From assembly GCA_002762795.1 (NCBI GenBank), contig PCYA01000018.1:1-64000 (forward strand): DNA of 64,000 nucleotides. The letters are read 5' to 3'. The notes below the pieces were generated by a model. That model did no database searches. It was not told where the DNA came from and worked only from the letters and a program-made list of their open reading frames with translations. The position numbers were made by a program, and so were the translations under genes. Below, piece by piece: positions 52,237 to 63,919 of this stretch. How positions within the stretch are numbered: the first letter of the stretch is position 1; each line of letters opens with the position of its first letter. The DNA comes from Candidatus Woesearchaeota archaeon CG10_big_fil_rev_8_21_14_0_10_37_12. Lineage in GTDB: Archaea > Nanobdellota > Nanobdellia > Woesearchaeales > ARS49.

Positions 52237-52698
52237 ATGTTCATTAACTACAAAAAATTAGACATTTACCATATGGCGCATCACTTTGTGTTGGAAACGT
52301 ACAAGCTCTTGGAAGCTTTCCCTGCCATGGAAGCCAATAACCTAACCTCCCAACTAAGACGTGCAACCACATGCCTTCCGTTAAATATTGCTGAAGGCAG
52401 AGGTGCACGTTCAAACAAAATATTTCTAAATTATTGCATTTTTTGCTACAGATCTTGTTTAGAAGTTGAAGCTTGTTTATTGCTTGCAAAAGATCGTCAC
52501 TACATAACAGAAATCCAATACGATAACCACTTCGAAAGATTAACTCATTTTATCAGAAAACTCTATCGCTACATGCAATACTTAGAAAGCAAAATAGGAG
52601 ATAGAAAAACAGACAAAACAATGTGGTATAGACACGAAAAGTGGAAAGTTGAACAAGATAGGAATATGAAAGGGGAAGACATGGGAAGTTTGTGTTAG
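52237..52698 (+). CDS. four-helix-bundle protein (S23/IVP family)
   Basis: 153 residues. LDIYHMAHHFVLETYKLLEAFP, LTSQLRRATTCLPLNIAEGRGA and NYCIFCYRSCLEVEACLLLA are the hallmarks of the four-helix-bundle family first found in 23S rRNA intervening sequences of bacteria. It starts 24 bp after the intron-containing tRNA-Leu and is close to the 3' end of the 23S gene. The C-terminal ~35 residues are extra and basic. The family's function is not established, though homologs are accessory proteins of some diversity-generating retroelements; no reverse transcriptase is present here. Confidence 0.88.
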   Translation: MFINYKKLDIYHMAHHFVLETYKLLEAFPAMEANNLTSQLRRATTCLPLNIAEGRGARSNKIFLNYCIFCYRSCLEVEACLLLAKDRHYITEIQYDNHFERLTHFIRKLYRYMQYLESKIGDRKTDKTMWYRHEKWKVEQDRNMKGEDMGSLC

Positions 52699-52699
52699 T

Positions 52700-53341
52700 T
52701 TATATTACATCTAGCTCTCTTGCTATTTTTAGCATTTCCTGAGTATCAGTATCGCGGATACATTCTTGGGCTTGTTCCCAAAATAAGTGTTGTGTTTTGG
52801 CCCACTCAGAATATTTTTGTTTGGCGAGTTTAGTATAGAAGTAAGTTCCTTCATCAATAAATTTGTTCTTTGCAAGAATTCTATGAACATGCTCTTCAAA
52901 ATCAATTCTATTCTCAGTTATGTACTTGCTACTGAATAAAACAAGTGTTGTTGGCAATACTTTAAATAAACTATCAGCATCACTTATTGCTTTTGCTTCA
53001 TTTGATATGTTGAGATTTCGTTCAAAAGTGTTTGCAGCGAGAACAATGTTTTCGATTTTTATAACTTCTTCCTCACTATAACTACATTCATCAAGTAACT
53101 TCGCGCGATATTCTTTTGCATCTTCTGGTTTTGAATCTGATTTAACAATATAATTCAAATCATGAACTAGTGCTGCGCTTTCAACAAGAAATAAATCAGC
53201 GTTAAGTTCTTCTGCAAAAATAAGTGATTTTCTTCGCACAAATTCTATATGGTGCCATCCGTGAAATAGTAGTTTATCTTTGTTTTCAAAATAAACTTTT
53301 TTGAGGTTTTCTTTTAGTTTTTGTAATTTATCTTTTTGCAT
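52700..53341 (-). CDS. HD-domain phosphohydrolase
   Basis: 213 residues. HGWHHIEFVRR gives the first His, ESAALVHDLNYI the HD pair, and ISDADSLFK the final Asp, so the H...HD...D metal site is complete. Members hydrolyse nucleotides or other phosphoesters; substrate unknown. Last gene before the rRNA operon terminator region. Confidence 0.85.
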   Translation of the reverse strand: MQKDKLQKLKENLKKVYFENKDKLLFHGWHHIEFVRRKSLIFAEELNADLFLVESAALVHDLNYIVKSDSKPEDAKEYRAKLLDECSYSEEEVIKIENIVLAANTFERNLNISNEAKAISDADSLFKVLPTTLVLFSSKYITENRIDFEEHVHRILAKNKFIDEGTYFYTKLAKQKYSEWAKTQHLFWEQAQECIRDTDTQEMLKIARELDVI

Positions 53342-53391
53342 TAGAAATCAAAGTTCACACTATGTATTAAATAATTTCTAAAAATTAAAAA

Positions 53392-53412
53392 TAAGACCAA
53401 TCATAGTTAGCA
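53392..53412 (-). other. 23S processing stem, 3' strand
   Basis: Plus-strand sequence AGACCAATCATAGTTAGC is the reverse complement, with one wobble, of GCTAACTATGATCGGTCT at 56364-56381 on the other side of the 23S gene. Together they form the long helix that brackets archaeal pre-23S rRNA and is normally cut as a bulge-helix-bulge. Confidence 0.75.
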
Positions 53413-53414
53413 AT

Positions 53415-56320
<2,906 letters not shown>

Positions 56321-56361
56321 TTCACTAAAAGTAAAGTATTTACTATTCTAGTGCTTATTCC

Positions 56362-56384
56362 AAAGCTAACTATGATCGGTCTCA
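56362..56384 (-). other. 23S processing stem, 5' strand
   Basis: Partner of 53392-53412: GCTAACTATGATCGGTCT on the plus strand, able to pair over about 18 bp. Confidence 0.75.
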
Positions 56385-56487
56385 TTAAAATGAATCTGAT
56401 CTCAAGGATACATTTTTTGACCTTTCATCAACAATTTTCATTGTTGATAATTTCACGATATTTGTGAATGTGATTTTTGGTTTCGCA

Positions 56488-56561
56488 TGGACGCTGCGAG
56501 ATTCGAACTCGCGGCCCCTCGCTTGCAAAGCGAGTGCTCTACCAGGCTGAGCTAAGCGCCC
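56488..56561 (-). tRNA. tRNA-Ala(TGC) in the rRNA spacer
   Basis: 74 nt on the minus strand: acceptor GGGCGCT/AGCGTCC, anticodon loop TTTGCAA (TGC), T arm GCGAG-TTCGAAT-CTCGC, discriminator A. No intron. It lies between 16S and 23S, the usual archaeal place. Confidence 0.95.
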
Positions 56562-56566
56562 AAACA

Positions 56567-56632
56567 GTAGGCGGCAAGTAGTAAGCAGTTGACAGTTTGT
56601 ATCTGTGAACTGCATACTGTTTTACTGCTTAC
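56567..56632. repeat. 7-bp tandem heptad repeat, locus 4
   Basis: Minus-orientation heptads GTAGGCG, GCAAGTA, GTAAGCA, GTTGACA, GTTTGTA run into plus-orientation units (TGCATAC, TGTTTTA, CTGCTTAC). The array sits in the spacer between 16S and tRNA-Ala and must be transcribed with the rRNA. Confidence 0.7.
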
Positions 56633-56700
56633 GTTTATGATAATAAAAGAGAAAGTACCTTATTTCAATTCAATTGTGTTTTTTCTTTAAAAAAGAAAAA

Positions 56701-58168
<1,468 letters not shown>

Positions 58169-58575
58169 TTGTTAGAAAACAAAATTGTTTTTCTTTGCAG
58201 AGGTTATTTTTGGACTATATTCGAAGAAACCTAACGCAGTGTTAGGAGCCGTTAATTGCCGTGATAAATGTTTGGTTTATTTTACGGCAATTACTGTTCG
58301 GAAAAATTAACTAATTTTGTTAATCACTTAATTTTTCCGTTACTTCGCGTTCCCATTTGTAGAATTATTCTACATAACCACTTATGGTCGCAATCGTATT
58401 TTTATTAATATAGAATTGACTTAAGGTACTTCCTCATACTCAACTTTGTTGAGCACTCATTCTATGAGCTTATTTTGCCCTCCTCAGTTTTCCCGAGGAT
58501 TTGTAGAAGTTTTGCCGGAACATTTACCGACTTGGAGATGATTTTATTGAGGAAAAGGGGGTCATATTTAAAGCT
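58169..58575 (-). promoter_or_regulatory. rRNA operon promoter and hairpin-rich 16S leader
   Basis: On the minus strand GCTTTAAATATGAC (58563-58576) is a strong TATA-type box; transcription should begin near 58540, giving a leader of about 370 nt. The leader holds several hairpins, among them GCCGTTAATTGCCGT...ACGGCAATTACTG, GGAAAAATTAA...TTAATTTTTCC, TGTAGAATTATTCTACA and CTCAACTTTGTTGAG. No gene is seen here. Confidence 0.65.
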
Positions 58576-58606
58576 TTCTGTCGAACTTCACTTTATTTTT
58601 TTCGTA

Positions 58607-58906
58607 TTACACAAACGACGTATTCGGATTTTTTCGCTTTATCAACTTGTTTGTTTGCATTAACCCATCATACCATGCAACAAATTCAAAGTCGATTTGT
58701 TCTATTAATAATTTAAATTCTTCTGGCGAGATAAATTTGTATTTATTTGGTTGATATAATTTGATTTTTTTCCCTGAATCATGGACGAGCAATGTTAAGT
58801 TTTCTTGTAGTAATTGTTTTGATATGTTGATTAGTTTCTTTTCATAAATTGTTGTATGCAGATGCCATAATGGGGCTGTTTGGAAGTTTGTATTTATGTT
58901 TGATTC
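58607..58906 (-). pseudogene. remnant of a SAM methyltransferase C-terminus
   Basis: An open frame of about 99 codons without an ATG. The lower part, YKFISPEEFKLLIEQIDFEFVAWYDGL, looks like the last strand-helix-strand of class I methyltransferases, and the upper part (TTIYEKKLINISKQLLQENLTLLVHDSG) like the preceding helix and strand. The SAM-binding half is missing, so this is probably a decayed fragment. The track lists only its last 61 residues from a TTG. Confidence 0.4.
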
Positions 58907-58942
58907 TTACGGTTAACTTTAAACTGTTTGCTAAGAACGAAT

Positions 58943-59044
58943 TTATCTTCCTGCTCGCTTACGTTTCTCTTTCTTCATGCGCTTTCGCTGCCATTTCCAG
59001 CGCATTTGCCGTTTTTTCTTCCAACGTCGAGAACTTCTTTTCAT
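58943..59044 (-). CDS. rpl41e: ribosomal protein eL41
   Basis: 33 residues, too short for the ORF track: a single very basic helix containing MRWKWQRKRMKKEKRKR, which aligns with the MRxKWxxKRxxxLKRKRR pattern of eL41. The minus-strand box GTTTATAAAC at about 59070-59079 is about 28 bp upstream of the ATG at 59044, fitting a leaderless message. A shorter 20-residue start at 59005 is in frame. It lies just upstream of the rRNA operon and points the same way. Confidence 0.8.
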   Translation of the reverse strand: MKRSSRRWKKKRQMRWKWQRKRMKKEKRKRAGR

Positions 59045-59174
59045 TTACGTACTTGGCAAAAGGGGCTGTTTATAAACATTGCGCTTCTGAAAGAGAGCAG
59101 TGTTTAAAACTGAAAACTCAGTTAATACTGTTTGCAGGGTAAATATTATATATTATTAGCAAGCATTTTTTTTT

Positions 59175-59591
59175 ATGGCGATTGAAAAAAAAGAGTCACG
59201 TTTCTCTGCTGAAGGGGCAAATTATGCAGGGGTGTTACGTGGGTTATCCAGAGAGCTTCCTCCTGAAAGAAGAGAGAAACGTCCTGATAGGTATGAGTAT
59301 GAAGTAACCTGTGTTGCACCGTCTGGCTTGGAGGTTACTATTGCAAGCGATAATTATCAGTCTGCACTTGATGATGCAGCAAAAACTGTAGACTGTCCTT
59401 CAACAGAAGTTGTTGTAACAAGAATAAAAGCAACAGCAGTATATGTTGACAGAAAACTTATTCCAGATCCTGAACCTGAGGGAGAGCCAGTAAGTTTTTT
59501 AGGAGGTTTGCTAGCAAGATTGGCTGGAATGAAGGTTGTTAATGGAAGAGCGTATGGTTCTGACCAATTTCGGTATAAGGGTCAAGAGTAA
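59175..59591 (+). CDS. small soluble protein, unknown
   Basis: 138 residues, no membrane segment. A basic N-terminus (ELPPERREKRPDRYEYEV) leads into beta-like strands (EVTCVAPSGLEVTIA, TEVVVTRIKATAVYVDRKL) and a Pro/Glu linker. A TATTATATATTA box about 25 bp upstream supports expression. No family recognised. Confidence 0.65.
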   Translation: MAIEKKESRFSAEGANYAGVLRGLSRELPPERREKRPDRYEYEVTCVAPSGLEVTIASDNYQSALDDAAKTVDCPSTEVVVTRIKATAVYVDRKLIPDPEPEGEPVSFLGGLLARLAGMKVVNGRAYGSDQFRYKGQE

Positions 59592-59640
59592 TTAAAAACA
59601 ACACTTTTTTAAACAGATTATTTTAATCAAAATTTTATTC

Positions 59641-59731
59641 GCCGAAGTAGTATAGTCCGGTCAAGTATGCGAGGCTTTCGTGGTTATACCAAAGAGACCT
59701 TGAAACCCGGGTTCGAATCCCGGCTTCGGCA
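59641..59731 (+). tRNA. tRNA-Glu(TTC) with a 16-nt intron at 37/38
   Basis: Acceptor GCCGAAG/CTTCGGC, D arm with GTCCGGTCAAG typical of archaeal Glu, anticodon stem CGAGG/CCTTG, T arm CCGGG-TTCGAAT-CCCGG, discriminator A. Between the anticodon strands the intron TGGTTATACCAAAGAG (59681-59696) forms a textbook bulge-helix-bulge: helix CTTT/AAAG, bulges CGT and AGA, then GG/CC closing TTATA. Removal leaves loop CTTTCGA with anticodon TTC. Confidence 0.92.
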
Positions 59732-59732
59732 T

Positions 59733-59841
59733 ACAAAGTATGGCGAAGACGGAACGAGAAAACGTTGTTTTCTCTCCTTCGGCTTCGGCATTACGAAGTT
59801 ATGACGAAAAGAAAAACATTTTTTGTTTTTCTGCTTCGGCA
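59733..59841. repeat. hairpins alternating with copies of the tRNA-Glu 3' end
   Basis: GGCTTCGGCAT, the tRNA's last bases, occurs at 59722 (in the tRNA), again at 59781, and as TGCTTCGGCA at 59832. Between them are the short hairpins ATAC-AAA-GTAT, GAGAAAAC-GTT-GTTTTCTC and GAAAAACA...TGTTTTTC. The hairpins look like those of the trains at 19838 and 21185. Confidence 0.7.
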
Positions 59842-59849
59842 TTTTAAAC

Positions 59850-59870
59850 TGCAAACTTTTTACTGTTTAC
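59850..59870 (+). repeat. 7-bp tandem heptad repeat, locus 5
   Basis: Three heptads in register, TGCAAAC, TTTTTAC, TGTTTAC, directly after the hairpin region downstream of tRNA-Glu. Confidence 0.6.
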
Positions 59871-59918
59871 TTCAAGAGAAAATAATAAGGAGGGTTTCGC
59901 CAATGCTCAACCCTCCGA

Positions 59919-60032
59919 TGGGCCCGAGGAGATTTGAACTCCCGACCACTGGTGGGCTTAGTTCTTGTTGGCTTTTTGTTTCCAGCAAGTGTCATATAAG
60001 ACCAGCGCTCCACCAGACTAAGCTACAGGCCC
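59919..60032 (-). tRNA. tRNA-Ile(TAT) with a 40-nt intron at 37/38
   Basis: Minus strand: acceptor GGGCCTG/CGGGCCC, D arm GCTTAGTCTGGTGGAGC, anticodon stem CTGGT/ACCAG, T arm GGGAG-TTCAAAT-CTCCT, discriminator A. The intron (59955-59994) has a strict bulge-helix-bulge: helix CTTA/TAAG with 3-nt bulges TAT and CCC, then an inner stem CTTG-C-TGG/CCA-A-CAAG. Splicing gives loop CTTATAC and anticodon TAT, which reads AUA. Most archaea use tRNA-Ile(CAT) with agmatidine for AUA; the UAU form is known from Nanoarchaeum and Korarchaeum. The ORF at 59765-60037 overlaps it and is not real. Confidence 0.85.
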
Positions 60033-60119
60033 AATAATTGGTTTTTTGATTCATTTTTAAATGTTTTCAGTGTGTTGTGTAACCAATAGAGGTTAAGTTT
60101 TGGTTCTCTGAGCTCTGGC

Positions 60120-60776
60120 TTATTTCCTTGTTATCAACTGTTTGATGCAAGTAAATGCTCTTGGTGCATCTTTTGATTTTAGAATAAATGTTAGTTCTGT
60201 TAATGTTGAGACGATTTCTATTGTGTTTATGTCTTCCCATGTTAGTTCTCTTGTTACTAAATAAAAGAATCCTGGCGTGTCGAGAAAATCGAGCGGTATT
60301 GTTATTGTGAGTGCGCTGAGGTCATCAATGATGTGTGTTACTGTGTCTTTTTTGAATTTGTTCAAAACTGATTTTTTGTGTTTTTGATTGGTTATGATTG
60401 TTATTTCGTAAATACCGTGTGTTAGTGTTAGAAAGTCTCCTCTTGGAAGGTCTACCAGTTCTGGCAGTTGTTTTGTTGCTTCAATGTTTTGCTTGTTTTT
60501 TTCAACAGTGATCTCGACTAAACCGTCACGGATGATTAGATCGCATTGCTCGTTGAATTTTAGTGTTTTGACAAAGGCAGTTTCTAGTTTTTCGTTCATT
60601 CTGCGCAATGCCATCATAACTGCTGCATGTGTTACTGGTTTGTTGAGTTCTTTTTCTACTTCGTTGAGAATGTTGTCTGCAAGTGCTCCGTAATTGATGA
60701 TTCCTTTTGTGAGTGCTTCCTGCAAAAATGGACGTTGTTTGACGATTTTTTCTACAATGTGGGCTACAGTTACCAT
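60120..60776 (-). CDS. ACT-like regulatory protein, uncertain
   Basis: 218 residues from the ATG at 60776, about 26 bp after a TTTATAAAC box; the track adds seven residues. The N-terminal third is a helical HTH-like region (VEKIVKQRPFLQEALTKGIINYGALADNIL, VTHAAVMMALRRM), then two stretches with the beta-alpha-beta rhythm of ACT domains (HGIYEITIITNQKHKKSVLNKF; PGFFYLVTRELTWEDINTIEIVSTLTELTFIL). A ligand-sensing regulator is plausible but not shown. Confidence 0.6.
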   Translation of the reverse strand: MVTVAHIVEKIVKQRPFLQEALTKGIINYGALADNILNEVEKELNKPVTHAAVMMALRRMNEKLETAFVKTLKFNEQCDLIIRDGLVEITVEKNKQNIEATKQLPELVDLPRGDFLTLTHGIYEITIITNQKHKKSVLNKFKKDTVTHIIDDLSALTITIPLDFLDTPGFFYLVTRELTWEDINTIEIVSTLTELTFILKSKDAPRAFTCIKQLITRK

Positions 60777-60953
60777 ACTAAAAAAAGACTTAACCAAGTT
60801 TATAAATTTTGTTATTTTGATAACAGAAAGTTATTTTTGTTTTATCCAGTTTATTGAGATATGAGTGATTCTAATTGTTAAAAGAAAAAATAATGCAATT
60901 CAGACTTTTTTTCGAATTAGTCTTTGGTTCAGCATTTTTTTAGGGGATTCCAA

Positions 60954-61118
60954 TCAAGTTCCAACGAATAGGAATATTTTGCCAAAGACTAAAAAATACC
61001 AATATTTCAAATTACTAATGGGAAAAGTAAGAATAGCACCACTAAATAATGCCATTCCAATTCCTCCTAAACTTCTTCCCCAGAATCGTTTATTTGAATA
61101 CAGTTGATAAGGTATCAA
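60954..61118 (-). CDS. possible 54-residue membrane protein after tRNA-Gly
   Basis: An open frame from a TTG at 61118, the base next to the 3' end of tRNA-Gly, to TGA at 60954; an internal ATG would give 33 residues. Two hydrophobic stretches (LGGIGMALFSGAILTF, WYFLVFGKIFLFVG). Not in the ORF track. It is the only candidate in 60798-61118, which is otherwise AT-rich without visible features. Confidence 0.3.
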   Translation of the reverse strand: MIPYQLYSNKRFWGRSLGGIGMALFSGAILTFPISNLKYWYFLVFGKIFLFVGT

Positions 61119-61189
61119 TGCGCTCGCCGGGAATTGAACCCGGTCCCCAACGTTGGCAACGTTGTATCATACCACTAGACTACGAGCGC
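61119..61189 (-). tRNA. tRNA-Gly(GCC)
   Basis: 71 nt on the minus strand: acceptor GCGCTCG/CGAGCGC, anticodon stem CAACG/CGTTG with loop TTGCCAA (GCC), T arm CCGGG-TTCAATT-CCCGG, discriminator A. No intron. Confidence 0.95.
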
Positions 61190-61247
61190 TTATTTATTAT
61201 TTTTTTAGATCTGAACCCGCTCTTTAAAAAGTTTGCGAGACTGTAAC

Positions 61248-62564
61248 CTAAGAAACAGAAACCAATTCTCTTTCTTCAAAAGGTCCAGCTATAGCGATAG
61301 CTGGATTTACAAAATATTTGTTTGCAACATATTGCACTTCTGCGCTTGTTACTTCGTCAATTAATTTTGGATAATTAATGTCGTGTTCGTAACCTAGTCC
61401 TTGGATTTCGTATAATGCCAGGTAATTTGCTTGATCTTTTGTTTTTTGATGGTCTAAAAAGTAAAACCCTTTGAGTTTTTGTTTGACCATTGCAAGTTCT
61501 TCTTCGCTTACTTTTTCATTGCGCAATAGTTCAACTTGTTCTGTAATGCCTCCTAGTGCTTGGTCTTTGACGTCTCCTCTGCTCATCATTGTAATTTTCA
61601 TAAAGCCTGTGCTGCGAACGCTTGGCGTAATTGCATATGCTGTGTATGCTAGTGCTCGTTTGTCTCGTAATTCATAGAATAATCTGCTTCCTGATCCTGC
61701 TCCTAGGATGTTGCTTGATAATTTTAATGCGGGGAAATCTTCGTGTGTTGCAGGGATTAGCTGGTATCCTTGGTTGATGTAGAAGCTTTCTATGTTCATT
61801 TGTTTTGTTTGAACAGTCTTCTTTGATCTCTGTGGCAAAAATGTTGTTTGTTCTCGTATTCTTGTTGATTGCATGTTTCTGAACAAAGAGTGTATTGCGT
61901 TAACAGTGCTTTTTTCGCGAATGTTTCCTGCAACAGCGATTACAATATTGTTCGGAGCATACCATTGTTTATAATATTTAACAAGGTCTTCATGAGTTAT
62001 TTTTTCAATTGTTTCTTTGTAGCCTGCGGGAGGGTGTTGGTATGGGTGTCCTTGGTAGAATGTTGTCATAAATACTTCCTCGATAACACTGTTTGGCTGG
62101 TCTTTTTTTGCTTCGATTTCTCCGAGAATCAACTTTCTTTCGCGTTCAATTTCTTCTGTATCGAATGTTGGGTTTAATATTACATCTTGGAGTATTTCGA
62201 GTGCTGTGCTTATGCTGTCGCTTGGGATTTCAATGATTATTTCGCTGTATTCTACAAATGTTTTTGCTTCAATTGTTCCTCCTGCTTCTTCAATTTCTTT
62301 GGTGATTTGGTCTCTGGTTCTTTTTGTTGTTCCTGCGAGAATCATTCTGTTTGTGAAGCTGCCCAGTCCATGTTTTTCTCCGTCTGTAGCAATGCTTTTT
62401 TTAACCAGAAGATCTATTGCTGTCATTCCTGTGTCTGGGTTTTGTTTAAGTAAAAGTGTGAGTCCGTTGCCAAATACATATTTGCTTCCTGCTTCTGTAT
62501 GTTCTTCATATTGAATCGTAGTGCAGCCAGCAAGTAAAACCAATAATATCAGAATCTTTTTCAT
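61248..62564 (-). CDS. M16 peptidase family, inactive subunit, lipoprotein
   Basis: 438 residues. Lipobox LVLLAGCTT at the N-terminus (Cys ~14). The M16 fold is clear (FGNGLTLLLKQNPDTGMTAIDLLV, RMILAGTTKRTRDQITKEIEEAGG, VVKYYKQWYAPNNIVIAVAGNI, ELRDKRALAYTAYA), but the zinc motif HxxEH is replaced by GLGSFTNRM, so it cannot bind zinc. It keeps the R...Y residues used by the C-type subunit for substrate binding. It overlaps the active partner gene by 4 bp, as in heterodimeric bacterial M16 peptidases. Confidence 0.9.
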   Translation of the reverse strand: MKKILILLVLLAGCTTIQYEEHTEAGSKYVFGNGLTLLLKQNPDTGMTAIDLLVKKSIATDGEKHGLGSFTNRMILAGTTKRTRDQITKEIEEAGGTIEAKTFVEYSEIIIEIPSDSISTALEILQDVILNPTFDTEEIERERKLILGEIEAKKDQPNSVIEEVFMTTFYQGHPYQHPPAGYKETIEKITHEDLVKYYKQWYAPNNIVIAVAGNIREKSTVNAIHSLFRNMQSTRIREQTTFLPQRSKKTVQTKQMNIESFYINQGYQLIPATHEDFPALKLSSNILGAGSGSRLFYELRDKRALAYTAYAITPSVRSTGFMKITMMSRGDVKDQALGGITEQVELLRNEKVSEEELAMVKQKLKGFYFLDHQKTKDQANYLALYEIQGLGYEHDINYPKLIDEVTSAEVQYVANKYFVNPAIAIAGPFEERELVSVS

Positions 62565-63919
62565 ATTTTTGGTTTTACCTCGTAAAGAGTGTATCCTTTG
62601 AAATAATTATTTGCAACGCGTTGGATGTCTTTTGCTGTTACTTTGTTTATGTTTTCTATGAATGTGCTGTACTCGTGAATGTTTCCGTCTATCCATGCGT
62701 TTCCGATGTCAAATCCTATTTGGAAAACTTCTTCGTGTGATTTTAGTCTTTCTGCTTTGATGATTGTTTTTGCTTTTTTCAGTTCTTCCTCACCAACAGT
62801 TTCTGTTTTGAATCTTTCTAACTGTAAGAGCACTTCTGCTTTTGCTGCTGATGTTTTTTCAGGTTCTACGATAATGATTGTTTCAAATGCTCCTAGTTCG
62901 TTAAGTGCGTAATAATTGCTTTTTCCGCTTACAATGAGATGTTTTTCTTTTTTGATTTCTTTTTGTAGTCTTGAGCTTTCTCCTTCTGAAAAAATCGTGT
63001 TTAGTAAAATAGCAGCGTATTTATCTTTGTGTGAAGCTTCTGGCATGGTGTATCCTATTGCGATGTATGTGTTGCCTACATTTTTTTTGCTTGTTGCGTA
63101 TTTTGGTGTCGTGTTTGGCAGTTGTACTGGTCTGATTTGTTTTGGCAGTTCTTTTGGTTTGAAGTCTTTGAATGCATCTTGTACTTTTGCAATGGTTTCT
63201 TCTTTGTTTATGTTTCCTGCAATTATAATGTTCATGTTGTTTGGAACATACCAGGTGTTGTAAAATTCCTGCAATGGTTCTTTGTTCGCTGCTGCTTCTA
63301 TTGTTTCTTTGTATCCGATGATTGGGTGTTTGTATGGGTGTTCATCAACTAGTAATGATGTGAATTTTTCGTCAAGGTATTGTTCTGGGTTGCTGTCTAC
63401 AAGTCTTTGTTCTTCAAAAATGACTTCTTTTTCTTTTTGTATTTCTGTTTCATCAAATAATGGGTTGAATAGTAAGTCTGTCATGTATGGGAATATTTCC
63501 TCAAATTTGTCTGCTGGTACTGTAACAAAGTAGGTTGTCCAGTCAAGGGAGGTCATTGCGTTAAGGTCTCCTCCGAGTGATTCTACTTTTTTGTGGAAGC
63601 TGCCTACAGGTTGTGTTGCTGTTCCTTTAAACCAGATGTGTTCAAAGATGTGTGCAATTCCTTTGTATTCCAGAGGTTCGTCTTTTCCTCCTGCGTGTAC
63701 CCAGAATTGGATTGTTACAAGGGGTATTGATGGAATTTCTTTGACAGTTACTGTTAATCCATTTTCAAGAACAACTGGTTCAACTTTCTGGTCAAGTGCA
63801 GTGTATGGCACGTTTACTAATCCTAACGGGTTGTACCAAAAGCTTGCAATAGTTATTGCTAAAATAATTACTACAAAGATAGCTAATAAGCTATTGTTTA
63901 TCCTCTTTTTTCGTCCCAT
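62561..63919 (-). CDS. M16 peptidase family, active zinc subunit, membrane-anchored
   Basis: 452 residues. One N-terminal membrane helix (LLAIFVVIILAITIASFW) places the domain outside the cell. The inverted zinc motif HIFEH is at residues 90-94 in GIAHIFEHIWFKGT, with GGDLNAMTSLDWTTYFVTV downstream and EEQRLVDSNPEQYLDEKF carrying the distal Glu. The C-terminal half contains a second M16-type domain. It forms a translationally coupled pair with the inactive lipoprotein subunit, suggesting a cell-surface heterodimer that degrades peptides. Confidence 0.93.
   Translation of the reverse strand: MGRKKRINNSLLAIFVVIILAITIASFWYNPLGLVNVPYTALDQKVEPVVLENGLTVTVKEIPSIPLVTIQFWVHAGGKDEPLEYKGIAHIFEHIWFKGTATQPVGSFHKKVESLGGDLNAMTSLDWTTYFVTVPADKFEEIFPYMTDLLFNPLFDETEIQKEKEVIFEEQRLVDSNPEQYLDEKFTSLLVDEHPYKHPIIGYKETIEAAANKEPLQEFYNTWYVPNNMNIIIAGNINKEETIAKVQDAFKDFKPKELPKQIRPVQLPNTTPKYATSKKNVGNTYIAIGYTMPEASHKDKYAAILLNTIFSEGESSRLQKEIKKEKHLIVSGKSNYYALNELGAFETIIIVEPEKTSAAKAEVLLQLERFKTETVGEEELKKAKTIIKAERLKSHEEVFQIGFDIGNAWIDGNIHEYSTFIENINKVTAKDIQRVANNYFKGYTLYEVKPKI

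Noticed and set aside
52237-52698. Accessory protein of a diversity-generating retroelement
   Set aside because: No reverse transcriptase or template/variable repeat is present nearby.
53342-53414. 5S rRNA or another tRNA downstream of 23S
   Set aside because: No 5S-like or cloverleaf sequence is visible between the 23S end and the HD-domain gene.
58849-59142. 97-residue plus-strand ORF
   Set aside because: It is antisense to the eL41 gene and contains no recognisable pattern; the minus-strand TATA box and basic peptide are better supported.
59765-60037. 90-residue ORF on the plus strand
   Set aside because: It runs through hairpin repeats and the minus-strand tRNA-Ile.
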